Assembly: GCA_963802795.1 (NCBI GenBank)
Contig: CAWDJV010000005.1
Coordinates: 620,001 to 684,000, forward strand
DNA length: 64,000 bases
Reading direction: 5' to 3'
Source: JAIBJN01 sp963802795
Lineage (GTDB): Bacteria > Actinomycetota > Thermoleophilia > Gaiellales > Gaiellaceae
Of this stretch, positions 51,973 through 60,292 are shown one piece after another. How positions within the stretch are numbered: the first letter of the stretch is position 1; each line of letters opens with the position of its first letter. Made by a program: the position numbers and the translations under genes. The notes beneath the pieces were generated by a model. The model did not search any database, was not told where the DNA came from, and saw only the letters and a program-made list of their open reading frames with translations.

Positions 51973-52953
51973 TCAGCGCCAGGTCGCCAGGGTGGCGAGC
52001 GGCGTGTTCCACACCGAGTGGAACGCAGGCCCGACGGGGGAGGCCCCGAACGCGACGGTGCCGATGGGCGCGGGCGCGTTGAAGTACTCGAGCTCACCCC
52101 AGAAGCCCGGGAAGGCGATCCACGCGGGCTCGTCCTCGCTCACCTCACCGATCGAGACTCTTTCCCCGCCCAGGCGCTTGGGCCCTCCCGTCGGGCCCTC
52201 CGCCGCCACGTCGGCCGGCAGCGGCAGGCCGGCCGCCAGGAAGAACGCGACCACCGGGCTCGGCAGGCAGGCGCGGTCGAACTCGTGCGTACCGGGCTCG
52301 AAGTAGTTCGCGTGCGAGCCGAGCGCGACGTACACCTTCGGATGGCTGTCCTCCCACCGCGGCGTGACCGCCCAGTCGCGGGTCTCGCCCGAGCAGTGCT
52401 GGCTGTAGCCGACGAAGAGCGGGCGCTTGCGGTTCGAGAGGACGACGTTGACGACCTCCCAGTCGCCCTCGTGCGACTGCCAGATCGCTCCGAGCGGGAG
52501 GAACGGGTAGCGATAGAGGTTGTCGTAGTAGAAGAGCCAGTACTGGAGGACGATCTGCTTGCTCTCCCGGGTGACGCGCCCGTAGACGAGTCTCGCCGGC
52601 TCGTCCGCGGCGGCCGCGACGTAGCACGCGAGGTCTCCGAGCGGGGCTCCCGCGAAGCAGTCGCGCTGGTTCAGCCGCCAGACCGGCGGGCTCGTCGTCG
52701 GCAGCCCGTCCGCACTGGGTGCGGGATCGACGACGGTCCAGGTCGTCGGCCCGGTGGCCGCCTCGAGGTTCGAGTCGTCCACGAAGTCCTCGACGGTGGT
52801 CGGGCGAAATTCCTCACCGGGGTGGAAGACCAGGACCGGCTGGTACTTGACGAGCAACTTCGCCGGGGAGCCTGCACCGTGAGCCGCTCCGACGAACGAC
52901 AGCCCGATCAGCGCTGCGAACACGACCGCGGTGCACGCTCTGCTGGGTCTCAT
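51973..52953 (-). CDS. Secreted Vps62-like (DUF946-type) domain protein
   Basis: 326 aa with a signal peptide (CTAVVFAALIGLSFVGAAHG). The body resembles the Vps62/DUF946 family: KYQPVLVFHPGEEFRPTTVE, IVLQYWLFYYDNLYRYPFLP, HEGDWEVVNVVLSNRKRPLF, and PKVYVALGSHANYFEPGTHE. The H-x-G-D-W-E and G-S-H-A-N-Y motifs are the family hallmarks; function unknown, possibly carbohydrate or lipid binding. The 210-base gap beyond its start shows no gene. Confidence 0.75.
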   Translation of the reverse strand: MRPSRACTAVVFAALIGLSFVGAAHGAGSPAKLLVKYQPVLVFHPGEEFRPTTVEDFVDDSNLEAATGPTTWTVVDPAPSADGLPTTSPPVWRLNQRDCFAGAPLGDLACYVAAAADEPARLVYGRVTRESKQIVLQYWLFYYDNLYRYPFLPLGAIWQSHEGDWEVVNVVLSNRKRPLFVGYSQHCSGETRDWAVTPRWEDSHPKVYVALGSHANYFEPGTHEFDRACLPSPVVAFFLAAGLPLPADVAAEGPTGGPKRLGGERVSIGEVSEDEPAWIAFPGFWGELEYFNAPAPIGTVAFGASPVGPAFHSVWNTPLATLATWR

Positions 52954-53163
52954 TCGCTACTCCTCTATTGCTCCACCGAATGAGCGGGAGATCCGCTTGA
53001 ATCGAGGGGTGCTCGGAGAGTACAACGTCGATGAGGACTCGCAAAGGCGAGTGCCCCGAGCCACGCCGACACGGGACGTACGTAACCATGTGTGCACGAG
53101 GACGAGCTCGACTACGCGAAGCTCGTCGCACGCTGAGAGCGGTTAATACCGGCGCTTTCGGCG

Positions 53164-53655
53164 TCACTCACCGCGCGCTAGCACTCCCAACCGCTCGTGG
53201 TCGATGGCATGCACCAGCGCGTCCGCATGACGATGCACGAGCTCCCAGTCCGATTCTGCAGTTCGCCGGAAGACCCACGTCACGCGCAGCGACCAGTCCT
53301 GCTCCGGGAGATCCCCGATCGTCCCGTGCTGTCGTTCGATGACGACGAGTACCGCCAAGTCGCCGGACGTGTAGGTCTCCACGACCTCGACCTTCGCCTC
53401 GCCGCCGCGAAAGAACTGCGCTAGAGCATCCAACGCCCCGTCTGAGTCGTCGAATCCCCGCACCGGGTCGCCGCCGTACGGCGACATGAGCGTGAAGTCG
53501 TGCGCATGCTTGATCCGGGCGGCATAGCCCTCGATATCGCCCGAAATCAGGGCTTGCGCCGCCTCAGTGATGCGTTGAACGAGTGCGGCTAGCTCTTCGT
53601 CGGTCACTGTACGAGACAAAGGGCCCACACCTCCCTGGCGTCGGATGGTGCGCAT
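53164..53655 (-). CDS. SnoaL/DUF4440-like NTF2-fold protein
   Basis: 163 aa; the true start may be a few codons inside (V-T-D-E-E-L). NTF2-like pattern: ALISGDIEGYAARIKHAHDFTLMSP, then GALDALAQFFRGGEAKVEVVETY and LRVTWVFRRTAESDWELVHRHAD. The WELVHRHAD ending is typical of SnoaL-like proteins of the ketosteroid-isomerase type. Specific function unknown. Confidence 0.75.
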   Translation of the reverse strand: MRTIRRQGGVGPLSRTVTDEELAALVQRITEAAQALISGDIEGYAARIKHAHDFTLMSPYGGDPVRGFDDSDGALDALAQFFRGGEAKVEVVETYTSGDLAVLVVIERQHGTIGDLPEQDWSLRVTWVFRRTAESDWELVHRHADALVHAIDHERLGVLARGE

Positions 53656-53694
53656 GCTACGGACACACGACAGCGAGCCAGAGCGACTGACCGT

Positions 53695-54231
53695 CTAGAC
53701 GTCGTGCAGCGAGTCGACGGCCAGCGCGACTCCCGCTGCGATCTCCGCCGCGCCTAGAAGCCGTCCGCCGGCCGCGAGCAGAGCGTCGTCCCGTGTGCTC
53801 CGCGGAATGAAGGTCGAGAGGAGAACGAGCGCGTAGGCCACCCCGAGCGCCCCGACGGCCCAGCCCACGACGTCGTCGCCGCCGGCGGTCAGAGCGAGCA
53901 TGACCACGCCGGGAGTCAGGAGAAGAGGGAAGGCAACCGGCACGAGCGCAGCGCCGAGCCCGCCGAGCTCGGGCTCGCGGGCGGGTCGTGCGAGCACCAA
54001 TGCACGGGCGCCCTCCAGCGCCAGCACGACGGCGCTCGCCAGCCGGAAGGTCTCAGGAGTGATGTCGAGCGCGTTCAGGAAGGCGTCTCCGATCGCTGCG
54101 ACGGCGGCGCCAGAGCCCAACGCGATGAGCGCCCCGAGCGCAACCGCCGCGCGAAGTTCCGGCAGGACCAGCCGCAGGCGGCACGGGTTCACGGACGTGA
54201 TCAGCGCCAGGAGCAGGAAGGCAAAGGTCAC
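53695..54231 (-). CDS. Small multi-spanning membrane protein (MarC/LysE-like)
   Basis: 178 aa from GTG 54231, which overlaps the upstream stop (GTGA). About six helices: FAFLLLALITSVNP, AAVALGALIALGSGAAVAAI, FRLASAVVLALEGARALVLA, GAALVPVAFPLLLTPGVVML, GWAVGALGVAYALVLLSTFI, and the last. FPLLLTPGVV and LITSVNP resemble the two Pro motifs of MarC-family integral membrane proteins. The longer frame upstream is shadow sequence. Confidence 0.65.
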   Translation of the reverse strand: MTFAFLLLALITSVNPCRLRLVLPELRAAVALGALIALGSGAAVAAIGDAFLNALDITPETFRLASAVVLALEGARALVLARPAREPELGGLGAALVPVAFPLLLTPGVVMLALTAGGDDVVGWAVGALGVAYALVLLSTFIPRSTRDDALLAAGGRLLGAAEIAAGVALAVDSLHDV

Positions 54232-55403
54232 CGCGCCGACTCCGCTTCCATCACCTCGAGGGTGGCGAGCAGTCCGGAGAGCGGATGGCGCTGATGGTCC
54301 ATCTGCGTGTAGCCGTCCTCCGTGAACCAGGCCCCGCGCGCGAGCAGCGGGCGCGGGGCGTCCTCCGCTTCGGCGGGGGAGATCTGGCGCTCGACTGCCC
54401 GCCCGGCAGTGCAGCGCAGGCGTGCCGAAAGGTTGTCGGTCAGGTCGGCGAGTCGAGGATCGGCGACGCTCAGGCGCCAGAGCGCCGCCAGGCCTTCGCT
54501 CACGGTCCCGAGGCCCGCGCCGGAGGCTGGCTCGCCGCGAAAGACGCGGTTGAGGCCGCCCTGGCCGCTTTGCGACTCGAGGCGGGAGTTGAGGCCGAGG
54601 ATCCCGGCGAGCTCGCGCGCGTACGCGACCTCCGGCTCGCCCAGCTTGCCCGGGCCGAGCTCCGCGAGCGCGTACGCCGACCAGTGGTCGGGGAACGTGA
54701 GCACGTAGCCCTCGGCGTCGTCGCGGCGCGTGGCCACGTAGCGAGCAAGCCGGCGCGCGGGCTTCTCCCATCCTTCGCCGGGGAAGAGCTTGTCGAGGAG
54801 CGCGAACGTCCAGAGCGCCTGGCCGGTGCCGAACTTGGAGTATTCGCCCGGGACGGCGCTCTCCGTCGCCAGGCTCCAGCGCCCGAGGACGCTGCCGTCG
54901 GCCTGCTGCTGCGAGGCGAGGAACTGCCCGAGCCCGCGGATCAGATCGTCCTCGCTCTCGTCCCCGGTGGCGAGACGGCGGTGAATCAGTGCGATCGCCA
55001 GGAGCCCGCTCGCGCCGAGGGCCGCGTCCTGTCCGGGCTCCGCGAACGCCGTCCAGTCGTCGTTCCGAAGGAGGTTTGCGTGCACGAAGGAGAGCCCGTG
55101 CTCAGCCGTCGCCAGAACCTCATCGTCTCCGGTCTCCCCGGCGAGCTGGTAGAGGCCGAACATGACGCCGGCGTGCCGCGTGATGTTGTAGTCCTCCGAG
55201 ACGGCGTCGTTCCTGCGGTCGTAGCCGTAGGTGTAGAGCCCACCCGGCCGCATGCCGCGCTCGAGCCAGCCGAACGACTCGGCGATTGCGCCGCGTGCCG
55301 CGGCAGGCGTGAGCGCAGGGCAGACCTCGGCCGGCACGACCATGACGCGGAGCGCGAGCGCCCCGAGCGCGAGGACGGCGGCGTAGAGCAACAGGCGTCG
55401 CAC
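54228..55403 (-). CDS. Membrane-anchored α/α-barrel-like protein, function unknown
   Basis: 391 aa from GTG 55403. Short N-terminal helix (LLLYAAVLALGALALRVMV) then a soluble domain with repeating helical hairpins: WLERGMRPGGLYTYGYDRRN, YNITRHAGVMFGLYQLAGET, GQDAALGASGLLAIALIHRR, GTGQALWTFALLDKLFPGEG. The pattern recalls (α/α)6 barrel enzymes acting on carbohydrates, or prenyltransferase-like toroids. EDYNITRHAG could hold active-site residues. No family named with confidence. Confidence 0.65.
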   Translation of the reverse strand: MRRLLLYAAVLALGALALRVMVVPAEVCPALTPAAARGAIAESFGWLERGMRPGGLYTYGYDRRNDAVSEDYNITRHAGVMFGLYQLAGETGDDEVLATAEHGLSFVHANLLRNDDWTAFAEPGQDAALGASGLLAIALIHRRLATGDESEDDLIRGLGQFLASQQQADGSVLGRWSLATESAVPGEYSKFGTGQALWTFALLDKLFPGEGWEKPARRLARYVATRRDDAEGYVLTFPDHWSAYALAELGPGKLGEPEVAYARELAGILGLNSRLESQSGQGGLNRVFRGEPASGAGLGTVSEGLAALWRLSVADPRLADLTDNLSARLRCTAGRAVERQISPAEAEDAPRPLLARGAWFTEDGYTQMDHQRHPLSGLLATLEVMEAESAR

Positions 55404-55447
55404 CGCGAGGAGGCTACGCGACCGCCCGCCGGAGGAGAAAGAGCCAG

Positions 55448-55493
55448 TGCCCCCGGCAAGAATCGAACTTGCGCACGCGGTTTAGGAACCCGC
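55448..55493 (-). other. Displaced tRNA-Arg 3' half (att site)
   Basis: On the minus strand the sequence from anticodon stem to discriminator base is present: GCGGG, loop TTCCTAA with CCT anticodon, ACCGC, variable loop, a sound T-arm GCAAG/CTTGC around TTCGATT, then CGGGGGC and A. No 5' half precedes it. It shares 13 bases with the intact gene across the anticodon loop (CGCGGTTTAGGAA at 55476-55488 and 56473-56485 on the plus strand), the probable crossover core. Confidence 0.7.
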
Positions 55494-55528
55494 TTGCGTT
55501 TGGCTTGGCTAGAAGCGTTTGCGCCCTC

Positions 55529-55552
55529 GGTGCGCCAGCGGGTGCGCCAGCG
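55529..55552 (+). repeat. Two direct GGTGCGCCAGCG repeats (possible integrase arm sites)
   Basis: GGTGCGCCAGCG occurs twice back to back near the displaced tRNA half; near-identical units recur at 56292-56323 near the intact tRNA. Spacing and placement suit arm-type sites of a tyrosine recombinase. Confidence 0.5.
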
Positions 55553-55777
55553 CGGGCTGACTGGAGCTCGGCGGGCGGAAGCTCAAGCTCCCGGCTCGAG
55601 GCTATCGATAACGGGACTGGGCCGCGCTGCCCCTTTCCCCCCGACGAGGTTTCCTTTCCCTCGGCCGCGAGGGAGAGCAAAAGCAGACGGGGCGTCGGGT
55701 TATTCAGCCGTAACGGGCTCTGCGGCCATTCTCCGTGAACCCGTGCGCCCCCTTAGCAAGGCGCGCGGCCCGATCCT

Positions 55778-55963
55778 TTACCGAGCAGGGATGCCCGCCG
55801 CCGCGCTGGCGCCTGCAAGGTAGGCGTCGAGGAGCGCCGCCGCCTCGGCATGAGCTCCGGGCATGAGGTGGCCGTAACGGTCGAGCGTCGTCGTTATGGA
55901 GGCATGGCCGAGGAACTCGGAGAGGGCCTTCGCGTCTATGCCGAAGGCAATCATGACGGAGGC
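55778..55963 (-). pseudogene. Tyrosine recombinase (phage integrase), C-terminal remnant
   Basis: About 60 residues: SVMIAFGIDAKALSEFLGHA followed by SITTTLDRYGHLMPG and a helical tail to the stop at 55778. The LGH and the catalytic tyrosine (DRYGHL) of phage-type integrases are present. The upstream catalytic Arg and H-x-x-R block are missing; the sequence left of about 55963 is unrelated. Nearest relatives should be actinophage/ICE integrases that use tRNA genes. Confidence 0.75.
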
Positions 55964-56136
55964 GGATGGGGCCGAACTCCCTGCTCGGCGCACGCGGGGC
56001 AAAACAAGTAAGCACGGACACGGGCCCCCTCGCGCACCGGAGGGCTCTCGTCATCGAGGTCTGTGCCCAGCAGGGAGCGCAAGCACCCTCTCATCGGCCC
56101 ATCTCCCGGCTTCCCGCACTCGTCGCACCGCAGCAT
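55951..56136 (-). CDS. Possible small zinc-ribbon-like protein
   Basis: 61 aa. Starts MLRCDECGKPGDGPMRGCL and ends with YLFCPACAEQG: C-x2-C and C-x2-C pairs about 40 residues apart, a plausible zinc ribbon. It overlaps the integrase remnant in another frame and lies inside the element scar. Could be an element-borne gene or a chance frame. Confidence 0.4.
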   Translation of the reverse strand: MLRCDECGKPGDGPMRGCLRSLLGTDLDDESPPVREGARVRAYLFCPACAEQGVRPHPPPS

Positions 56137-56291
56137 CTTCTCGGTGTGGCATACCCGCGCTGGCCGCTCTTACAGAACACGCTCATTGCGGCGCCTTCGC
56201 CTCCTCCCCCCGCCGTGACCCTGCCCGCCGCGCTCTGGCTTCCCTCGCCCCTGGGCAGCGCGGCCCAGGGCTCGCCTGCCCGGCAGCGTCC

Positions 56292-56323
56292 GGTGCGCCA
56301 GCGGTGCGCCACGGTGCGCCAGC
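56292..56323 (+). repeat. Three GGTGCGCCA repeats (possible integrase arm sites)
   Basis: GGTGCGCCA occurs at 56292, 56303 and 56313 (two extended by GC), matching the units at 55529-55552. Located 120 bases from the intact tRNA end. Confidence 0.5.
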
Positions 56324-56444
56324 AAGCGCCTCTCAGGGCGGATTTACTCGGACGTGCGCGGATACTCCGCGCGAGGGCTGCCGGGCGCCCGCTATCCCGC
56401 ATGGCGCCTGGCAATCCCGCATGCCTAGGGGCGAGGCAAGCCAA

Positions 56445-56516
56445 TGCCCCCGCCTGGAATCGAACCAGGGCTCGCGGTTTAGGAAACCGCTGCTCTATCC
56501 ACTGAGCTACGGGGGC
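56445..56516 (-). tRNA. tRNA-Arg (anticodon CCU)
   Basis: 72 nt, complete cloverleaf: acceptor GCCCCCG/CGGGGGC with discriminator A, D-arm GCTC/GAGC, anticodon stem GCGGT/ACCGC with loop TTCCTAA, four-base variable loop GAGC, T-arm CCTGG/CCAGG with TTCGATT. CCA is not encoded. The 3' half is presumably supplied by an integrated element. Confidence 0.95.
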
Positions 56517-56598
56517 AGAACATGGCGATTAGCAGGATATTCTGCGTTCTCGCCGGTCGCTGAAGCCCTAGTGTGAGAGGCCCGCGCACGAAGGGTAG

Positions 56599-56629
56599 CG
56601 CGGGCGGCCTCCCTGGAAGGCCGCCCGCG
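56599..56629 (-). terminator. Strong hairpin after the Ig-repeat protein gene
   Basis: CGCGGGCGGCCT (56599-56610) pairs perfectly with AGGCCGCCCGCG (56618-56629), loop of seven bases, about 20 bases after the stop of the minus-strand gene. No clear U-run, so possibly a terminator or mRNA-stabilising structure. Confidence 0.5.
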
Positions 56630-56649
56630 GCGTGAGCTTGCTCTTCGGC

Positions 56650-59600
56650 CTAGCCGAAGGAGTTGTACTTCTTGCCCGTGTTGTCGATCGCGTTCCCGTT
56701 CTTGTTCTTGGGAACGCCGACCTTCTCGACGCCCGAGCACTTCCCGCCCTGCCCGTCGGAGACGGTGTAGCGGATGCGGTAGACGCGGCCGTTGCCGGTG
56801 CCGATCCGCTCGGCACGCAGCTTGATCTGGTGAGGCTTCCCGGCCACGCGCTTGGCGTCTGGGCCCTTGTCGTCGTTCGAGATCGCCTTCGTGACCTTCT
56901 CGTCCTGGGTCACCTTCGTGATCGCGTAGGTGAGCGGATCGCCGTCGGCATCGGTCGCGCCCGAGAGCGAGACAAGGACGAACTGGTGCTGCGGCGGCCA
57001 CAGCTTCGTCTTCGAGGGCTTCACGTTCGCACAGCTGGGGGCCGTGTTCGGGGGCTCGCTCGCCGTGACCGTGATCGAGACCGTGGCGGTGTCGTCCGCC
57101 TGGCCGTCGCCGATCGTGTAAGTGAACGAGTCTGGCCCGTGGTAGCCCGCGGCCGGCGTATAGGTGCAGTCTCCGGCGATCGTGCAGAAGACGCTTCCGT
57201 GTGCCGGCTGCGTCGTCCCGGTCAGCATGGAAGGGCTGTCGGGATCGCTGTCGTTGCCGAAGACGTTCACGCTCTTCGCCGTGTCCTGCGCGGTCGTGAA
57301 GGAGTCGTCGACCGCGTTGGGCGGATCGTTCACGGGCGTGACCGTGATCGAGACGGTGGCCGTGTCTGTCCCACCGTGGCCGTCCGAGATCGCGTAGGTG
57401 AAGGAGTCGGGGCCGTTGTAGTTGGCCGCCGGCGTGTAGGTGCAGGCCCCGGCTGCCGTGCAGGAGACCGTGCCGTGCGCGGCGCTCGGTGCGAGCGTCG
57501 TCACGGTCAGTGGGTCGCCGTCGACGTCCGTGTCGTTCGCGAGGACGTTCAGGAGGCCCGGCGTGTCCTCCGGCGTCGTGAGCGAGTCGTTGACCGCGTT
57601 GGGGGCGTCGTTCACGGGCGTGACCGTGATCGAGACGTGCCCCGTGTCCGTGCCGCCGTTTCCGTCCGAGACGGTGTAGTCGAAGCCGTCCGGGCCGTTG
57701 ATAGTTGGCCGCCGGCGTGTAGGTGCAGTCGCCGTCGGCCTCGCACGCGACCGTCCCGTGCGCAGCGGTCGGTGCAAGCGTCGTCACGCTGAGCGCGTTC
57801 CCATCGGGATCGGTATCGCCGACGAGCACGTTCAGCGAGCCCTGCGTGTCCTCGGGCGTCGTGAGCGTCTCGTCGTCGGCAACCGGCGGGTTGTTCGCCC
57901 CGCTCGGCGTCACGGTGACCGAGACGGTCGCCGTATCCGTGCCCCCGTGGCCGTCCGAGATCGAGTACTCGAACGAATCGGGCCCGGAGTAATCGGCGTT
58001 GGGCGTGTACGTGCAGACGCCCGCGGCGGTGCAGGCGACGGTGCCGTGGGCAGCGCTCGGGCTGAGCGTCGTCACCGTGAGCGAGTCGCCCTCGACATCG
58101 GAGTCGTTGGCGAGCACGTTCACGTTTCCGGCCGTTCCCTGGGCAGTCGTCAGCGAGTCGTTGACCGCGTTCGGGGCGTCGTTCACCGGCGTGACCGTGA
58201 TGGAGACGGTCGCCGTGTCGGTGCCGCCGTGGCCGTCCGAGATCGTGTAGGTGAAGGAGTCGGGGCCGTTGTAGTTGGCCGCCGGCGTGTAGGTGCAGGC
58301 CCCGGCTGCCGTGCAGGAGACCGTGCCGTGTGCGGCGGTCGGGCTGAGCGTCGTGACCGTGAGCGGGTGACCGTCGGGGTCGGAGTCGTTGGCGAGCACG
58401 TTCAGCGGTCCGCTCGGGGTGTCCTCGGCGGTCATGAGCGAGTCGTTCACCGCAGCGGGAGGCTCGTTTGCCCCCGCCGAGCAGCCGCCCGCTCCGGCAG
58501 CCGAAGCCTGCAGGCGATCGACGAAGGCAGCCGAGTCGAGGATTCCGTCCCCCGCGTCGAAGATGGAGAGGTAGAGGACGTGGGGGCCGGGCGACACCGG
58601 CGTTCGCACGGAGAGAAGCGGCGTCGAGCCGTCGTACTGACTGCCGGTGTCCTCGATGACGCGGCCGGGCTCGAAGAAGGAGCTGTTCACGCTCACGATC
58701 GCGCCCGTCGAGTCGAAGGCGAAGTTGTGCGGCGCGATGATCTCGGAGTCCTCGCCGACCGACCAGTCGCTCACGTCGAGCTCGGCCAGGAAGCCGTCGT
58801 TGAAGCCCTGGTTGACGAACTCGGGGTACTCCTCGCTCTGGAAGGCGAAGTCGAAGGAGAGGCAATTTGCCCCCGCGGGAACCACCAGGTCGAGACGGAG
58901 GATGGAGGGGTCGAACGCGCCGCGTCCCTCGGTGCCGTTGCCGACGCCGGCACCGGAACTATCGTTCGGGCCGGGAGCCAGGGCGGCGTCACCCGAGGTG
59001 AGGAGCGCCGAGCTGCCGCCGCTCGGAGGAAGGACCGTCGTCGTCGGGCCGGCGGCGGCGTTGGCGTGGGTCGCGCTGCACATCGCCCAGCGCTCGGAGA
59101 CGACGAGGCCCCCGTGGTCGAGCGACGAGGCAACCGCCGGGCAGGGCTCGAGGGTCACGGTCGCGGTTGCCGTACCGCCGCCCGAGTCGGTGACCGTGTA
59201 CGTGAAGGAGTCGGAGGCGGCGAAGTTCGCCGTCTGCGAGTAGGTGATCGTGTCTGAGTCCTCGTCCGGGCTGTCGTTGATCGTCGCCGTCCCGAAGGCC
59301 GGGGCCGTCACCGACGTGATCTCGAGGGGCCCGCCGTCCGGGTCCTCGTCGTTTCCGAGCACGTTCAGGACCGTCTGGTCGGAGCGCGCGCTCGTGTCGT
59401 CGGCCGCGAACGGCGGCTCGTTGACGTTGACCGTGATCGCGACGTGGGCCGTGTCGCTGCCGCCGTTTCCGTCCGAGATCGTGTAGTCGAAGCCGTCCGT
59501 CCCGGTGAAGGCGGGGTCGGGCGTGTAGAGGCAGTCGGCGAACTCGTCGCAGGTGACGGTGCCGTGCGGGGTGTCGAGCGGAGCGTCGACAGCCGGGCTC

Positions 59601-60106
59601 GTCACCTCGAGAAAATCGAAGTCCGGGTCGAAGTCGTTGCCGAGCACGTAGACGGTGCCCTGGGTGCCCTCGACGACCTCGAGCTGGTCGTCATTGGCCT
59701 GCGGGGGCGTGTTGGTCGCGACCGTGATCGCGACGTGGCCGACGTCGGTTCCGCCGGTTCCGTCCGAGACCGTGTAGTCGAAGCCGTCCGCGCCGAGGTA
59801 GCCGTCCTCCGACGTGTAGGTGCAGGAGCCGAGGAAGTTGCACTCGATCGTGCCGTGCGGCGTTGTCCCCGAACCCAACGGCGAGGTGAGCTCGAGAAGG
59901 TCGCCGTCTCCATCCGTGTCGTTTCCGAGCACGTCGAAGGTGAGCTCGGTTCCAGACTTGACCGTGATCGCGTCGTCGACGGCGACCGGCGGCGCGAGCG
60001 CGACGTCGAGGGCGGCGAAGGCCGCCGGCGCCTGCACGCCGAGCCCGAAGAGAACGAGCAGGAGGCTGAGCAAGGCGATACGGGAACGACGAGTGATCGT
60101 GTGCAC
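56650..60106 (-). pseudogene. Large secreted protein with Ig/cadherin-like repeats and choice-of-anchor L domain, one frameshift as given
   Basis: About 1,150 aa after removing one base. GTG 60106; signal peptide (IALLSLLLVLFGLGVQAPAAFA). Three Ig-like modules of the VCBS/cadherin type (each with A-V-x-D-D/N-D, V-L-x-N-D-x-D-x-D-G and F-x-Y-T-V-S-D-G), then a choice-of-anchor L domain (CLSFDFAFQSEEYPEFVNQG, HVLYLSIFDAGDGILDSAAF), then five close tandem Ig modules ending in D-S-L-T-T-x-E-D-T. The C-terminal domain (CANVKPSKTKLWPPQHQFV) ends in KNKNGNAIDNTGKKY. The frame breaks near 57702 where the neighbouring repeat has TTGTAGTTGG but this copy has TTGATAGTTGG. No sortase motif. Likely a cell-surface adhesin or sheath protein. 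Confidence 0.82.
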
Positions 60107-60292
60107 GTGTGGCGACTCCGTTTCCGTTGGGTGCGCCGCACCGTATGCGCGGAGCGTGCGAACACAACTCCCCGTTAGGTCAGGCTCGGCCTAGCCTCGA
60201 CCCCGCCGGAACTCATTTCGCCGTGGGCAAGAAGATTTGGGCTAGGTCTGATAAGAATGCGCGCCACCACGCGCTCTTCAAGGAGGGGGACG

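Larger units (their letters stand above)
55448..56485. mobile_element. Scar of an integrative element in tRNA-Arg(CCU), about 1 kb
   Basis: Bounded by the intact tRNA-Arg gene and by a displaced tRNA 3' half of different T-arm sequence. Within lie a truncated tyrosine recombinase, a small Cys-rich ORF and clustered direct repeats near both ends. By the usual mechanism the intact tRNA carries the element's 3' half, and the fragment at 55448 is the original one. Besides those items I see no gene in 55404-56444. Confidence 0.65.

Noticed and set aside
55904..56577. Long plus- and minus-strand frames across the tRNA-Arg scar
   Set aside because: They run through the tRNA gene and the repeats and have no recognisable content; only the integrase tail and perhaps the small Cys-rich frame look real.
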